DNA of 64,000 nucleotides, taken from NCBI RefSeq assembly GCF_023101185.1, contig NZ_CP078077.1, positions 2,075,630-2,139,629 of the forward strand. Reading direction: 5' to 3'. Every line of letters starts with the position of its first letter. The stretch's first letter is position 1. Of the stretch, positions 24,574 to 32,321 are shown in pieces. A program made the position numbers and the translations under genes. Under the pieces are notes generated by a model. That model did not search any database. It had not been told where the DNA came from and saw nothing but the letters and a program-made list of their open reading frames with translations. The DNA is from Microbacterium galbinum (GTDB lineage: Bacteria; Actinomycetota; Actinomycetes; Actinomycetales; Microbacteriaceae).

Positions 24574-25584
24574 TCACGCATCCCTCGCCTCCGCCCGCGG
24601 ATGCAGCACACCCGAGGCGGCGCCGAGCACCGCGCCGACGATCGTGTCGACGATCCGCTCGCCCGCGACGTCGAGCGACCCGATGCTTCCGGTCGCCGCG
24701 CCCGTCAGCAGCAGCACGAGCGGGGTGATGAACACGAGGGCGAGGGCGTAGTGGCGCACCACGACGAGCTCGATCGAGAATTGCAGCAGCCCCAGTAGCA
24801 GGGCCAGCCAGATGCCGGCCGGGTGCAGCAGCGCGAGCAGGATGTAGAGGCCGGCACCGACCACGGTGCCGAGCATCCGATGCAGCCCGCGCTGGAAGGC
24901 GGCGCGTCGTGCGGCGGCCACACCGATCACGGCGACGGCCGAACCGACGATCCAGTAGGTGCGATCGGGATCGATCACGAGGCCGAGCAGCACGCCCACG
25001 ATCGCGACGATGACGACGCGGAGCAGGAGCATCCGGGAATCCGCGTTCCAGGCCGGCCCGGGGAGGAGCTCTCGCATCGGGCGCGCCCGGATCCGCCGGA
25101 TGCGGGGGAGCGCGAGCGGCGCGAGGGCGACGAGGTACGAGAACAGGCAACCGCCGGTGAGGGCTGCGAGATAGACGAACGGGTCGATCGTTCCGGAGGC
25201 GACGACGTGGGCGGACAGGCCGTAGACCAGCACGAAGAACAGGGGTCCGGGAGGGCCGAGCCGGAAACCGAACGCGAGAGCCGCACTCACGGTCGCGACC
25301 ACCACGACACCGATGCTCACGACGAGGGTGTTCCCCGCGACGAGGATGCCGAGGGCGGCGCTCAGGAGCAGCGAGACGGCGATGATCGGCAGCACGCGCG
25401 CACGATCGACAACCGGGGCGGAGCCCGCGTAGAGCACCGTGAAGGCACCGGAGGCGGCGATGTAGCCGAGCGGTGCCTGGCCGAGGACGGTCGACACGGC
25501 GATCGGTGCCGCGATGCCGATCGCGGCCTGGAGGGCGAGGGGCCAACGCGGTCCACGGGAGGGGGCGAAGGCGAAGAGGCTCAC
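24574..25584 (-). CDS. FUSC-family integral membrane protein
   Basis: 336-residue protein with about ten membrane segments in two halves, each resembling the fusaric acid resistance (FUSC/aromatic acid exporter) fold; the second half carries the typical RRAAFQRGLHRMLGTVVGA sequence. FUSC members export aromatic acids or related compounds. The likely GTG start at 25584 is adjacent to GGAGGG, which is unusually close for a ribosome binding site. Divergent from the M20 peptidase, with 48 nt between starts. Confidence 0.85.
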   Translation of the reverse strand: MSLFAFAPSRGPRWPLALQAAIGIAAPIAVSTVLGQAPLGYIAASGAFTVLYAGSAPVVDRARVLPIIAVSLLLSAALGILVAGNTLVVSIGVVVVATVSAALAFGFRLGPPGPLFFVLVYGLSAHVVASGTIDPFVYLAALTGGCLFSYLVALAPLALPRIRRIRARPMRELLPGPAWNADSRMLLLRVVIVAIVGVLLGLVIDPDRTYWIVGSAVAVIGVAAARRAAFQRGLHRMLGTVVGAGLYILLALLHPAGIWLALLLGLLQFSIELVVVRHYALALVFITPLVLLLTGAATGSIGSLDVAGERIVDTIVGAVLGAASGVLHPRAEARDA

Positions 25585-25632
25585 CCCTCCATTCTCCTCC
25601 TCGCTCCTGCGGAGGCGGACACGGTCGATACG

Positions 25633-26979
25633 ATGGCGAACGTGACCCCCACCGTGCGCCCCGGCATCGATGAACGCCTCTCGCGGATGATCCAGCTGCC
25701 GACCGTCTCGGCCGAGCTCGAAGAGCGGGGGCGGGAGCCGTTCGACGCCTTCGTCGCCCTGATCGCCGAGCTGTACCCGTTGACGCACGAGAGTCTCGCG
25801 CTCGAGCGCCACACCGATTTCGGGCTCCTCTTCCACTGGCGCGGGAGAGCGGAGGCATCCGATGGGCCGGTCGTGCTGATGGCTCACTACGACGTCGTCC
25901 CGGTCGACGAGAGCGATGCCTGGACGCATCCTCCCTTCGCCGGTGTGATCGCCGATGGCATCGTCTACGGGAGGGGCGCGCTCGACGACAAGGGGCCGTT
26001 GATCGTCGTGCTCGAAGCCGTCGAGAACCTGCTCGTCGACGGTTTCGTCCCTGCGCGCGATGTCTACCTGTCGTTCGGTGGCAACGAGGAGACCTACGGG
26101 CACGCGGCGCAGGAGATCGCCGCGGTGCTTCGCGACCGCGGCATCGTTCCCTGGCTCGTCGTCGACGAGGGAGGAGCGGTGGTCGATGCACCCCTGCCGT
26201 TCGTACCCGGGCGTGCGGCGATGATCGGCGTCGGCGAGAAGGGCGTGATGACCGTGCGGCTCTCGGCCCGCGGGGACGGCGGTCATGCCTCCGCCCCACC
26301 GACCCTCACGGCGGTGCGGCGCATCGCGCGCGCGGTCGATCGGCTGGGCCCCACGACGTTCCGGCCGCGGGCGTCGACGGCGATCCTCCGGATGCTGTCG
26401 CGCCTCGCCGACCAGACGCCCGGGTCGGCGCGGCACCTGCTCCGGGTGCTCGCCTCCGCGCCGCTGCTCACGGCGCGGGTCTTCGCCGCGCTCGGGGGAG
26501 AGCCGGCGGCGCTCGTGCGTACGACCGTCGCGCCCACGATGCAGTCGGGCGGGACCGCGGCGAACGTGCTCCCGTCGCAGGCATCCGCCACCGTCAACCT
26601 GCGCATCGCGCTCGGAGAGACGACGCAGCAGGCGGTGCTGCGCGTGCGTCGGCGCGTGCGCGACCCGCTCGTGAAGGTCGAGGTCGTCGAGGCGAGCGAA
26701 CCGTCGCCCGAATCGTCGACCGAGAACGCGCAGTTCGCGCTGCTCGCCGAGGCGCTCGAGATCTCGCATCCGGGCGTGCCGGCCGTGCCGTACGTGATGA
26801 TGGCGGCGACGGATTCCCGGCACTTCCATCGCTTCTCCCCGGCGGTGTACCGCTTCGCTCCCCTCGAGATGTCGAACGCTCAGCGGGCATCGATCCACGG
26901 CGTCGACGAGAACGTCGAGATCGCTGCCCTCGCGCGGGGAGAGCGGTTCCATCGCGCACTCCTCGAACGGCTAGTGTGA
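25633..26979 (+). CDS. M20-family metallopeptidase
   Basis: 448 residues. The catalytic domain has the zinc ligands and general base of the M20A (carboxypeptidase S/succinyl-diaminopimelate desuccinylase-like) group: HYDVVPV, then YGRGALDDKG, GNEETYG with the catalytic Glu pair, DEGG, and the late His in DSRHFHRF. The dimerisation lid (about residues 215–340) interrupts the catalytic domain. It hydrolyses an N-acyl amino acid or dipeptide in the cytoplasm; exact substrate unknown. Confidence 0.9.
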   Translation: MANVTPTVRPGIDERLSRMIQLPTVSAELEERGREPFDAFVALIAELYPLTHESLALERHTDFGLLFHWRGRAEASDGPVVLMAHYDVVPVDESDAWTHPPFAGVIADGIVYGRGALDDKGPLIVVLEAVENLLVDGFVPARDVYLSFGGNEETYGHAAQEIAAVLRDRGIVPWLVVDEGGAVVDAPLPFVPGRAAMIGVGEKGVMTVRLSARGDGGHASAPPTLTAVRRIARAVDRLGPTTFRPRASTAILRMLSRLADQTPGSARHLLRVLASAPLLTARVFAALGGEPAALVRTTVAPTMQSGGTAANVLPSQASATVNLRIALGETTQQAVLRVRRRVRDPLVKVEVVEASEPSPESSTENAQFALLAEALEISHPGVPAVPYVMMAATDSRHFHRFSPAVYRFAPLEMSNAQRASIHGVDENVEIAALARGERFHRALLERLV

Positions 26980-27031
26980 TCTCAGTCGCCCCTCGATGGG
27001 TCCGGGGGCCCCACGAGAAGCAGGAGTCGCG

Positions 27032-28495
27032 ATGACGCGCACGCGCACACTCGGCACTCTGGCCGCCGTCGTCGGCTACCTCGCGTTCGTCGAGTTCACC
27101 AGCGGCGTGCTGCAGGGATATTACACCCCGATGCTCACGGACATCGCCCGGCACCTCGGCATCCACGACGCCGACGTGAACTGGCTCGAGGGCACGCAGC
27201 TCATGCTGTCGGCCCTCGTGGTGCCCGCCTTCGCGAAGCTCGGCGACATGGTCGGCCACAAGTGGATGCTGTTGATCTCGACGGCCCTCACCGCCGCGGC
27301 AGCACTCGTGCTGCCGTTCACCGACTCGTTCGGGGTCTTCCTCGTCGCGTGGACGCTCATGGGCTTCTACGTCGTCTGGCTCCCGCTCGAGATCGCCCTG
27401 ATCTGGTCGCGGTCGCGCCGGATGGAGGGGCGCTCCACGATCACGGCGAAGGCCGCCGGTCTCCTCGTCGCCGCCCTCGAGGGGGGAGCGATCCTCGGGG
27501 CGCTCGCCGGAGGTGCACTCGTCGACGTGCTGCCGCTGACGGTCGTGCTCCTCGTGCCGGCGATCCTCATCGTCGTCTGCTTCTTCGTCATCCTGTTCGG
27601 GGTGAAGGAGTCGCCCGACCCCACGGGCGGTGCGTTCGACACGGTCGGGCTCATCCTCATCTCGCTCGCCCTCGTGTGCTTCACCGGTGGACTCAGCCTG
27701 CTGCGCCTCGAGGGCGGCCTCGTGAACCCGTGGTCGTGGGCGGTGGTGCTGCTCGGGATCGTGCTGGTCGTGCCGTTCGTGCTCTGGGAGCTCCGCCGCG
27801 ACGATCCGCTGATCGACGTGCGCATGTTCCGCTCACCGGCCCTCGGCCCGGTGTTCCTCACCGCCGGTCTGTTCGGCGTCAGCGTGCTCGGCGCGCAGGC
27901 TCCGCTGTCGACCTTCGCGCGCACGGACCCGGGTGTGCACGGCTACGGGCTGGGCACCTCCGGCTTCCAGACCTCGCTCATCATCGGGCTCTATCTCATC
28001 GCGATGATCGCCGGCGCGCTCCTGTTCCCGCTGGTCGCCCGTCGCACCACGCCCCGGCTCACGCTGATGGGCGCGTCGCTGTTGGTCGGGATCGGGTTCC
28101 TGCTGTTCCTGCCGTTCCACGACACCTACGCGCAGGTCGTGACGAACATGGTGATCGCCGGGCTCGGCTCCGGAGCGCTCGTGGCTGCGCTTCCCGCGGC
28201 GGCGGCATCCGGTGCGCCCGCCACGCAGACGGGCGTGGCGACCGGCCTGACGAACTCCGTCAAGACCGTGGGCGGGGCGATCGCATCGTGCGTGTTCGGC
28301 ATCGCGCTGTTGAACGGCGTGGCGGAGTCGGCCGGTGCGGCGGCCGAGGGCACCGCCGGGTCGCTCGCCGGGTACTTCACCGTGTGGATCGTGTGCGGCG
28401 TCACTGCCCTGGTGGCGGCCGTCACTCTCGTCTTCGTGCCGAAGACGGCGTTCACGGATCGTCCCGCCGAGGTCGAGGCGTCGCCGGTCATCTGA
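27032..28495 (+). CDS. MFS transporter (14-TM type)
   Basis: 487-residue major-facilitator permease with roughly 14 membrane segments, a length typical of the DHA2 drug/H+ antiporters. Loop motifs are degenerate (KLGDMVGHKWMLL between helices 2 and 3). GGAG lies 6–8 nt before the ATG. It follows the M20 peptidase by 52 nt and could share its transcript, so export of the peptidase substrate or product is one possibility. Substrate not readable. Confidence 0.87.
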   Translation: MTRTRTLGTLAAVVGYLAFVEFTSGVLQGYYTPMLTDIARHLGIHDADVNWLEGTQLMLSALVVPAFAKLGDMVGHKWMLLISTALTAAAALVLPFTDSFGVFLVAWTLMGFYVVWLPLEIALIWSRSRRMEGRSTITAKAAGLLVAALEGGAILGALAGGALVDVLPLTVVLLVPAILIVVCFFVILFGVKESPDPTGGAFDTVGLILISLALVCFTGGLSLLRLEGGLVNPWSWAVVLLGIVLVVPFVLWELRRDDPLIDVRMFRSPALGPVFLTAGLFGVSVLGAQAPLSTFARTDPGVHGYGLGTSGFQTSLIIGLYLIAMIAGALLFPLVARRTTPRLTLMGASLLVGIGFLLFLPFHDTYAQVVTNMVIAGLGSGALVAALPAAAASGAPATQTGVATGLTNSVKTVGGAIASCVFGIALLNGVAESAGAAAEGTAGSLAGYFTVWIVCGVTALVAAVTLVFVPKTAFTDRPAEVEASPVI

Positions 28496-28504
28496 CCTCG
28501 GGTG

Positions 28505-28909
28505 TCAAACGTCGCGCGGAGGGTTGTGCATGAATTCGATGCGGATGCCGCCGTCGTCCTCGACGAACGAGGCGTAGTACCGCTCGGTGAAGCGCGGGTA
28601 CTCCTTGGGCTCGCGCACGGGTGTCCAGCCGGCGGTGACCGCGATGGTGTGCAGTCGCTCGACGTCCTCGCGGGAGCCGACGGCGAACGCCAGGTGCTGC
28701 CAGCCGACGCGTCCGTGACGGTGCGGTTCGGGGTCGTCGTCGCGCGGTGCCATGAGGATCAGCTCCGTCTCGTCATCCTTGTTCCAGGAGAGCGAGTGAT
28801 CGTCGCCGTGACCGATCGCGAAGCCGAGCGCGGCGAGCACAGGGGCGAACTGGGCGCGCCCGCGTTCGAGGTCGGTGACCGTGATGCCGAGATGATCGAG
28901 GAGGGGCAT
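28505..28909 (-). CDS. VOC-family protein
   Basis: 134 residues with one VOC cup: LDHLGITVTDLERGRAQF at the N-terminus, HLAFAVGSRED in the middle and GIRIEFMHN at the end, where His and Glu are in metal-ligand positions. Glyoxalase/bleomycin-resistance superfamily of unknown substrate. The ATG overlaps the stop of the upstream small membrane protein (TGATG), so both are on one transcript. Converges on the MFS gene, 9 nt apart. Confidence 0.85.
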   Translation of the reverse strand: MPLLDHLGITVTDLERGRAQFAPVLAALGFAIGHGDDHSLSWNKDDETELILMAPRDDDPEPHRHGRVGWQHLAFAVGSREDVERLHTIAVTAGWTPVREPKEYPRFTERYYASFVEDDGGIRIEFMHNPPRDV

Positions 28910-29118
28910 CAGAGCTCGATGCCGTGGTCCTCGTCGTTGACGCCGGCCTTGTGCCCGCGCCGCGACTCGTAGCCGAGGAACCACCCGATCCAGACGATGG
29001 CGGCGAGCAGCACGCCGAGCCAGACGTTCTGGAAGATCAGGCCGATCACCACGCCCAGTACCAGCAGGCCGACGGTGACGATCAGGCGGAGCGCGAGTCG
29101 ACGACGAGACGGGTTCAT
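28909..29118 (-). CDS. Small two-helix membrane protein
   Basis: 69 residues: a basic N-terminus (MNPSRRRLALR), two adjacent membrane helices and a charged C-terminal tail (GYESRRGHKAGVNDEDHGIEL). TAGGCT (plus-strand 29125–29130) lies 6 nt before the ATG, so a leaderless mRNA is likely. No family recognised. Confidence 0.7.
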   Translation of the reverse strand: MNPSRRRLALRLIVTVGLLVLGVVIGLIFQNVWLGVLLAAIVWIGWFLGYESRRGHKAGVNDEDHGIEL

Positions 29119-29133
29119 GGTCACAGCCTAGGG

Positions 29134-30087
29134 CTAGCGGGCGCGGTGGTCCTCGGGCGCGAGGCGCGGACCTCGGCGCGGCTCCTGCACGCCGCTGGCG
29201 TGGATGAGGCGGAGCACCCGCTGCCGATGGCCCGCCCACGGGGCGAGGAGCGCGAGCATCCCGTCGTCGTCCGTGCGCGTGCCGGTCAGTGCATAACCGA
29301 CCTGGTGCGCCAGGTGATAGTCGCCGACGCTCACGGCATCCGCATCTCCGAGCGCGCGGATGCGCGTCTCGGCCGAGGTCCAGAGGCCGATCCCGGGCAG
29401 GCTGGTGAGCACGCGGTCGCGGTCGACGCCGGTCTCTGCGGCGCGCGTGGCGCGTTCGATGCTGTCGCCGCGCTGCGCCGCGCGCACGAGCGTCTTCGAC
29501 TGCGGCGGCTCGACGCCGGCGCGCTGCCAGATCCATGACGGGATCGTGCGCCAGACGGAATGCGGGGGAGCGGCGTGCATCGGCCGCGGGGTCGGGCCGG
29601 GGGCGCGCTCGCCGTAGCGGGTGACGAGGTAACGCCAGGCCCCGAAGGCTTGCATGCCCGTGACCTTCTGCTCGATGATCGCGCACGCGAGCGCGTCGAA
29701 CACCTCGTCGGTACGCGTGAGCCGCAGACCGGGGTGACGGTGGGCGGCATCGGCGATCAGCGGATGCCGGGTCGGATCGAAGCCCTCTGCGTCGTCGTCG
29801 GCCCCGCAGAGCCGGGGGGCCCGGTCGAGAGCATCGCCGGCTCCCGGGCCCCAGGCGGTCGCCCGCACCTCTCCCGAAGAGGCGCGGAGTGCGATCGTCG
29901 CGATGCCGGAGGGGGTGCGCAGAGCGCGCCAGATGACGCCGCCGTCGATGACGGTCGTGGGGTCGTTCCGTCCGCGACGCAGCATCCCCACGGTCCGCAG
30001 CAGGTCGAGCGGATGCTCCGGTCGGTACACGATCTCGTGCGGAGCGCGCGCGGCCTCGGCCGCATCGGCATCCGCTGTCATCGTCAT
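29134..30087 (-). CDS. DNA-3-methyladenine glycosylase II-like protein
   Basis: 317 residues with an AlkA-like arrangement: an N-terminal beta region, then an HhH-GPD domain (IIEQKVTGMQAFGAWRYLV; the hairpin LTSLPGIGLWTSAETRIRALGDADAVSVGDYHL with the catalytic Asp in VGDYH). It removes alkylated bases from DNA. TAGGGT (plus-strand 30094–30099) stands 6 nt before the ATG. Followed after 15 nt by the start region of the small membrane protein. Confidence 0.88.
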   Translation of the reverse strand: MTMTADADAAEAARAPHEIVYRPEHPLDLLRTVGMLRRGRNDPTTVIDGGVIWRALRTPSGIATIALRASSGEVRATAWGPGAGDALDRAPRLCGADDDAEGFDPTRHPLIADAAHRHPGLRLTRTDEVFDALACAIIEQKVTGMQAFGAWRYLVTRYGERAPGPTPRPMHAAPPHSVWRTIPSWIWQRAGVEPPQSKTLVRAAQRGDSIERATRAAETGVDRDRVLTSLPGIGLWTSAETRIRALGDADAVSVGDYHLAHQVGYALTGTRTDDDGMLALLAPWAGHRQRVLRLIHASGVQEPRRGPRLAPEDHRAR

Positions 30088-30133
30088 GCGCCCACCCTAC
30101 GTCGGGCGTCCGACAGAGCGGTGGGCGTGCGGA

Positions 30134-30844
30134 TCAGAAGCGGTCGGGCGAGGGGGTGCCGTGTCCGTAGCGGATGACGACATCGGCGTGGCGATCGAAG
30201 CGGTAGCCGATGCCGCGCACGGTGCGGACGATGTCCTCGTAGCGGCCGAGCTTGGCGCGCAGTCGGCGAACGTGCACGTCGATCGTACGCTCACCGGGCG
30301 TCTCGTCGTCCTGGGCCTGCCACAGGGCCGAGACCAGCTCCGACCGCTCGATCGTGCGGCCCTCACGGAGCACGAGGTACTGCAGCAGCTCGAACTCCTT
30401 GTAGGTGAACGCCGCGGACTCGCCGTCGATGAGCACGCGCTTGCGCGAGATGTCGACCGTCACGCCGCCCTCTTCGTCGACAGCGTCGTCCTCGGCCGCG
30501 GCCTTGGTACGGGCGATCGCACCGGGCTCGTGCAGGGCGAGACGCACCACGTCGAGGTCCTTGCCGCCGGAGCCGTGCGGGGCGAGGGCCACCGTGGCGT
30601 GCGTCTCGGCGCCGGGGGCGAGTTCGGCGAGCGTGCGGCGGAGGGCGTCGACGAGCAGCGGAAGGCTCACGCCGGCCTCGGCGGCCTTGATCTCGTCGAG
30701 ACCGACGTAGAGGGCGAAGCCGCGCGGCGAACGGGCGGCGGGAAGATCGGCGGCGGTGTTCAACGGTGCGTCTGCCTCGGTGCGTGCGGGAACGGTGCGC
30801 AGCGGGGCGGTGGCGGGACGCTCGAGAAGTGCGATGTTCGACAT
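30134..30844 (-). CDS. Winged-helix (OmpR-type) transcriptional regulator without a standard receiver
   Basis: 236 residues. The C-terminal ~100 residues are a Trans_reg_C winged helix (FTYKEFELLQYLVLREGRTIERSELV…IDVHVRRLRAKLG…VRGIGYRF). The N-terminal ~120 residues lack the receiver's acidic pocket and phospho-Asp; instead there is an Ala/Pro-rich start and a small alpha/beta segment (FALYVGLDEIKAAEAGV). It therefore is probably not a phosphorylated response regulator. Its 250-nt leader contains a leaderless Cys-ending small ORF (30993–31094) and hairpin-forming DNA (GAGCC/GGCTC around 30868–30881), suggesting attenuation control. Confidence 0.82.
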   Translation of the reverse strand: MSNIALLERPATAPLRTVPARTEADAPLNTAADLPAARSPRGFALYVGLDEIKAAEAGVSLPLLVDALRRTLAELAPGAETHATVALAPHGSGGKDLDVVRLALHEPGAIARTKAAAEDDAVDEEGGVTVDISRKRVLIDGESAAFTYKEFELLQYLVLREGRTIERSELVSALWQAQDDETPGERTIDVHVRRLRAKLGRYEDIVRTVRGIGYRFDRHADVVIRYGHGTPSPDRF

Positions 30845-30992
30845 GATGATGAAGTCCTCAGGACGTGAGCCGATGGGCTCTGATGCGTTGCATGAATGAC
30901 CGGGGCGAGCCGGGAAGCGAGCAAAGGGTGGATGCTCGGGGACCCCTGCCTCGAAGATCGCGAGGGACGGGGTCGGGCGGGTGGCTGTTCGT

Positions 30993-31094
30993 TCAGCTGC
31001 ACATTCGGCAACACATGCCAACGCGACCGGGCATCATCATCCCGGCAGTCCCGTTCGCCTCCTGGGCGGACAAAGGGCGTGCGTTGGTGGTCAT
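30993..31094 (-). CDS. Leaderless upstream ORF ending in a cysteine cluster
   Basis: A 33-codon ORF starting MTTNARPLSAQEANG and ending GMCCRMCS. A strong promoter places its transcription start on the ATG (see 31101–31130), so it is read without a leader. Cys-rich short leaderless ORFs in mycobacteria act as cysteine-responsive attenuators of the genes behind them; this ORF has the same layout 149 nt in front of a winged-helix regulator gene. Role is inferred from that analogy. Confidence 0.6.
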   Translation of the reverse strand: MTTNARPLSAQEANGTAGMMMPGRVGMCCRMCS

Positions 31095-31100
31095 GGGGGG

Positions 31101-31130
31101 ATTATGTCCGATCGTGTCGGCCCGTGTCAA
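31101..31130 (-). promoter_or_regulatory. Strong promoter for the leaderless uORF and regulator
   Basis: On the minus strand TTGACA (31130–31125), an 18-nt spacer and CATAAT (31106–31101) form a near-consensus housekeeping promoter. Six C residues separate the -10 from the ATG at 31094, which puts the transcription start on that codon. It is the best-looking promoter in the window. The region 30845–30992 between uORF and regulator holds the rest of the leader; no other gene is visible there. Confidence 0.75.
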
Positions 31131-31170
31131 AACGACCACACGATCGCGTGGCGGGCGTAACGTGGTTCCG

Positions 31171-31479
31171 ATGACGAAATCGACGCTCGCCTCCGGCTTC
31201 ATCCTCACCGACGAGAAGGACGCCTCCCGCTACACGCTGACCCGCGACGGGCAGCTCGTGAGCGTGCTCGACTACCGCGACGACGGTCGCACCATCGCGC
31301 TCACTCGGGCCTTCACGATCCCGACTTTCCGCGGCCACGGCTATGCCGGGACGGTCGTCGAGGGCGCGGTCGCCGAGATCGAGGAGCGGGGTGACCGCAA
31401 GGTCGACGCGGTCTGCTGGTACGTCGCCGACTGGTTCTCGGCGCACCCCGAGAAGGCGTCGTTGCTGCGCTCCCGGTGA
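31171..31479 (+). CDS. YidJ-type GNAT N-acetyltransferase
   Basis: 102-residue minimal GNAT of the YidJ/Gcn5-related group. The acetyl-CoA loop FRGHGYAG is clear, and the C-terminal CWYVADWFSAHPE segment matches the family. TAACGT at 31158–31163 stands 7 nt before the ATG, again suggesting a leaderless start. Divergent from the winged-helix regulator; acetylated substrate unknown. Confidence 0.85.
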   Translation: MTKSTLASGFILTDEKDASRYTLTRDGQLVSVLDYRDDGRTIALTRAFTIPTFRGHGYAGTVVEGAVAEIEERGDRKVDAVCWYVADWFSAHPEKASLLRSR

Positions 31480-31531
31480 CCGCCTCGTCCGTGACGTTGT
31501 GTTACGACGTCGATTTGGAAGGATGGGGCGT

Positions 31532-31996
31532 ATGAAACTCGCCGAGGCACTCACCGCACGGGCCGATCTGCAGCGCCGGATCGAACAGCTTCGCGCGCGG
31601 ATCACAGCGAACGCCCGTTTCCAGGAGGGGGAGGAGCCCTCCGAGGATGCGAACGCACTGCTCGTCGACGCCGAAGCCGACCTTGCACGGCTGCGCGATC
31701 TGATCCGCCGGATCAACGCCACGAATGCACGGCTCGATCTGGGGACCGACGGCACGATGACCGACGCGCTCGCGACGCGGGACGTGCTGCGGCTCCGGCA
31801 TTCACTGCTGGCGGATGCCGCGGCATCGGCATCCGGCAACACGCAGTTCCCCCGGCAGATGCGTTCGGAGCTGCGACAGATCTCGGCGCTCCCCGTGGCG
31901 GAGCTGCGGGCGAACGCGGATCGGGTCGCGCAGGAGCTGCGCGAACTCGACAACCGGATTCAGCAGGCGAACTGGACGTACGATCTGGAGGAGTAG
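31532..31996 (+). CDS. DIP1984-family protein
   Basis: 154 residues, almost entirely helical and highly charged, beginning MKLAEALTARADLQRRIEQLRARI and ending QQANWTYDLEE. This matches the DIP1984 family (cytoplasmic, unknown function, found mainly in actinobacteria and some other bacteria). GGAAGG lies upstream of the ATG. It follows the GNAT gene by 52 nt. Confidence 0.82.
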   Translation: MKLAEALTARADLQRRIEQLRARITANARFQEGEEPSEDANALLVDAEADLARLRDLIRRINATNARLDLGTDGTMTDALATRDVLRLRHSLLADAAASASGNTQFPRQMRSELRQISALPVAELRANADRVAQELRELDNRIQQANWTYDLEE

Positions 31997-32018
31997 CGGA
32001 AGTCGGTAGTCACGACGA

Positions 32019-32037
32019 GGCGGGCACAACCCCCGCC
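32019..32037 (+). terminator. Weak hairpin after the DIP1984 gene
   Basis: GGCGGG (32019–32024) and CCCGCC (32032–32037) can pair around a 7-nt loop, 22 nt after the stop codon, with no T-run. The following stretch to 32185 contains short CTCGCAT repeats and no gene I can support. Confidence 0.4.
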
Positions 32038-32201
32038 GGGAGGGGCAAGTCCCGCACCTGTGGGCGGAGGGCAGCCCTGATCTCGCATCGCGCAGCCCCG
32101 CACGCCGCACAGGTGATCGCGCACCGCGCATCTCGCATCACCGCGTGCCGATCGTCGTGACGAGGGTGGGTCAGGGGACCTTCCGCTTACGAACCTCTCG
32201 A

Positions 32202-32219
32202 TCGACTTGTTATAGTCGA
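32202..32219 (+). promoter_or_regulatory. Promoter -10 box inside an inverted repeat, candidate repressor operator for the MFS pump
   Basis: TATAGT (32211–32216) is a good -10 hexamer. It lies within TCGAC (32202–32206)-N8-GTCGA (32215–32219), a perfect inverted repeat of the size used by TetR-type repressors. A bound repressor would block the promoter. Transcription would start near 32223. No repressor gene is adjacent. Confidence 0.5.
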
Positions 32220-32225
32220 GCTCTG

Positions 32226-32319
32226 CTCAGCCCCGTCGGCTGAGGTGGTCAGGCGCCCGCGGCGCGCTGGTCCGAGGCTCGAAACCTCCGGCATCCTTCA
32301 CCAGACACCGGAGGTTTTT
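32226..32319 (+). promoter_or_regulatory. Attenuator-like leader of the MFS pump gene
   Basis: Three elements are visible. A first hairpin is CTCAGCC (32226–32232) with GGCTGAG (32238–32244). A terminator-like hairpin is AAACCTCCGG (32282–32291) with CCGGAGGTTT (32308–32317) followed by TT. The GGAGG in its 3' arm is the ribosome binding site of the ATG at 32322, so the same hairpin would also block translation. An alternative hairpin, CCGAGG (32272–32277) with CCTCCGG (32285–32291), uses the terminator's 5' arm and would release it. A GTG-started reading frame (32245–32385), Arg-rich in its first codons, crosses the structure. Confidence 0.6.
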
Positions 32320-32321
32320 CT

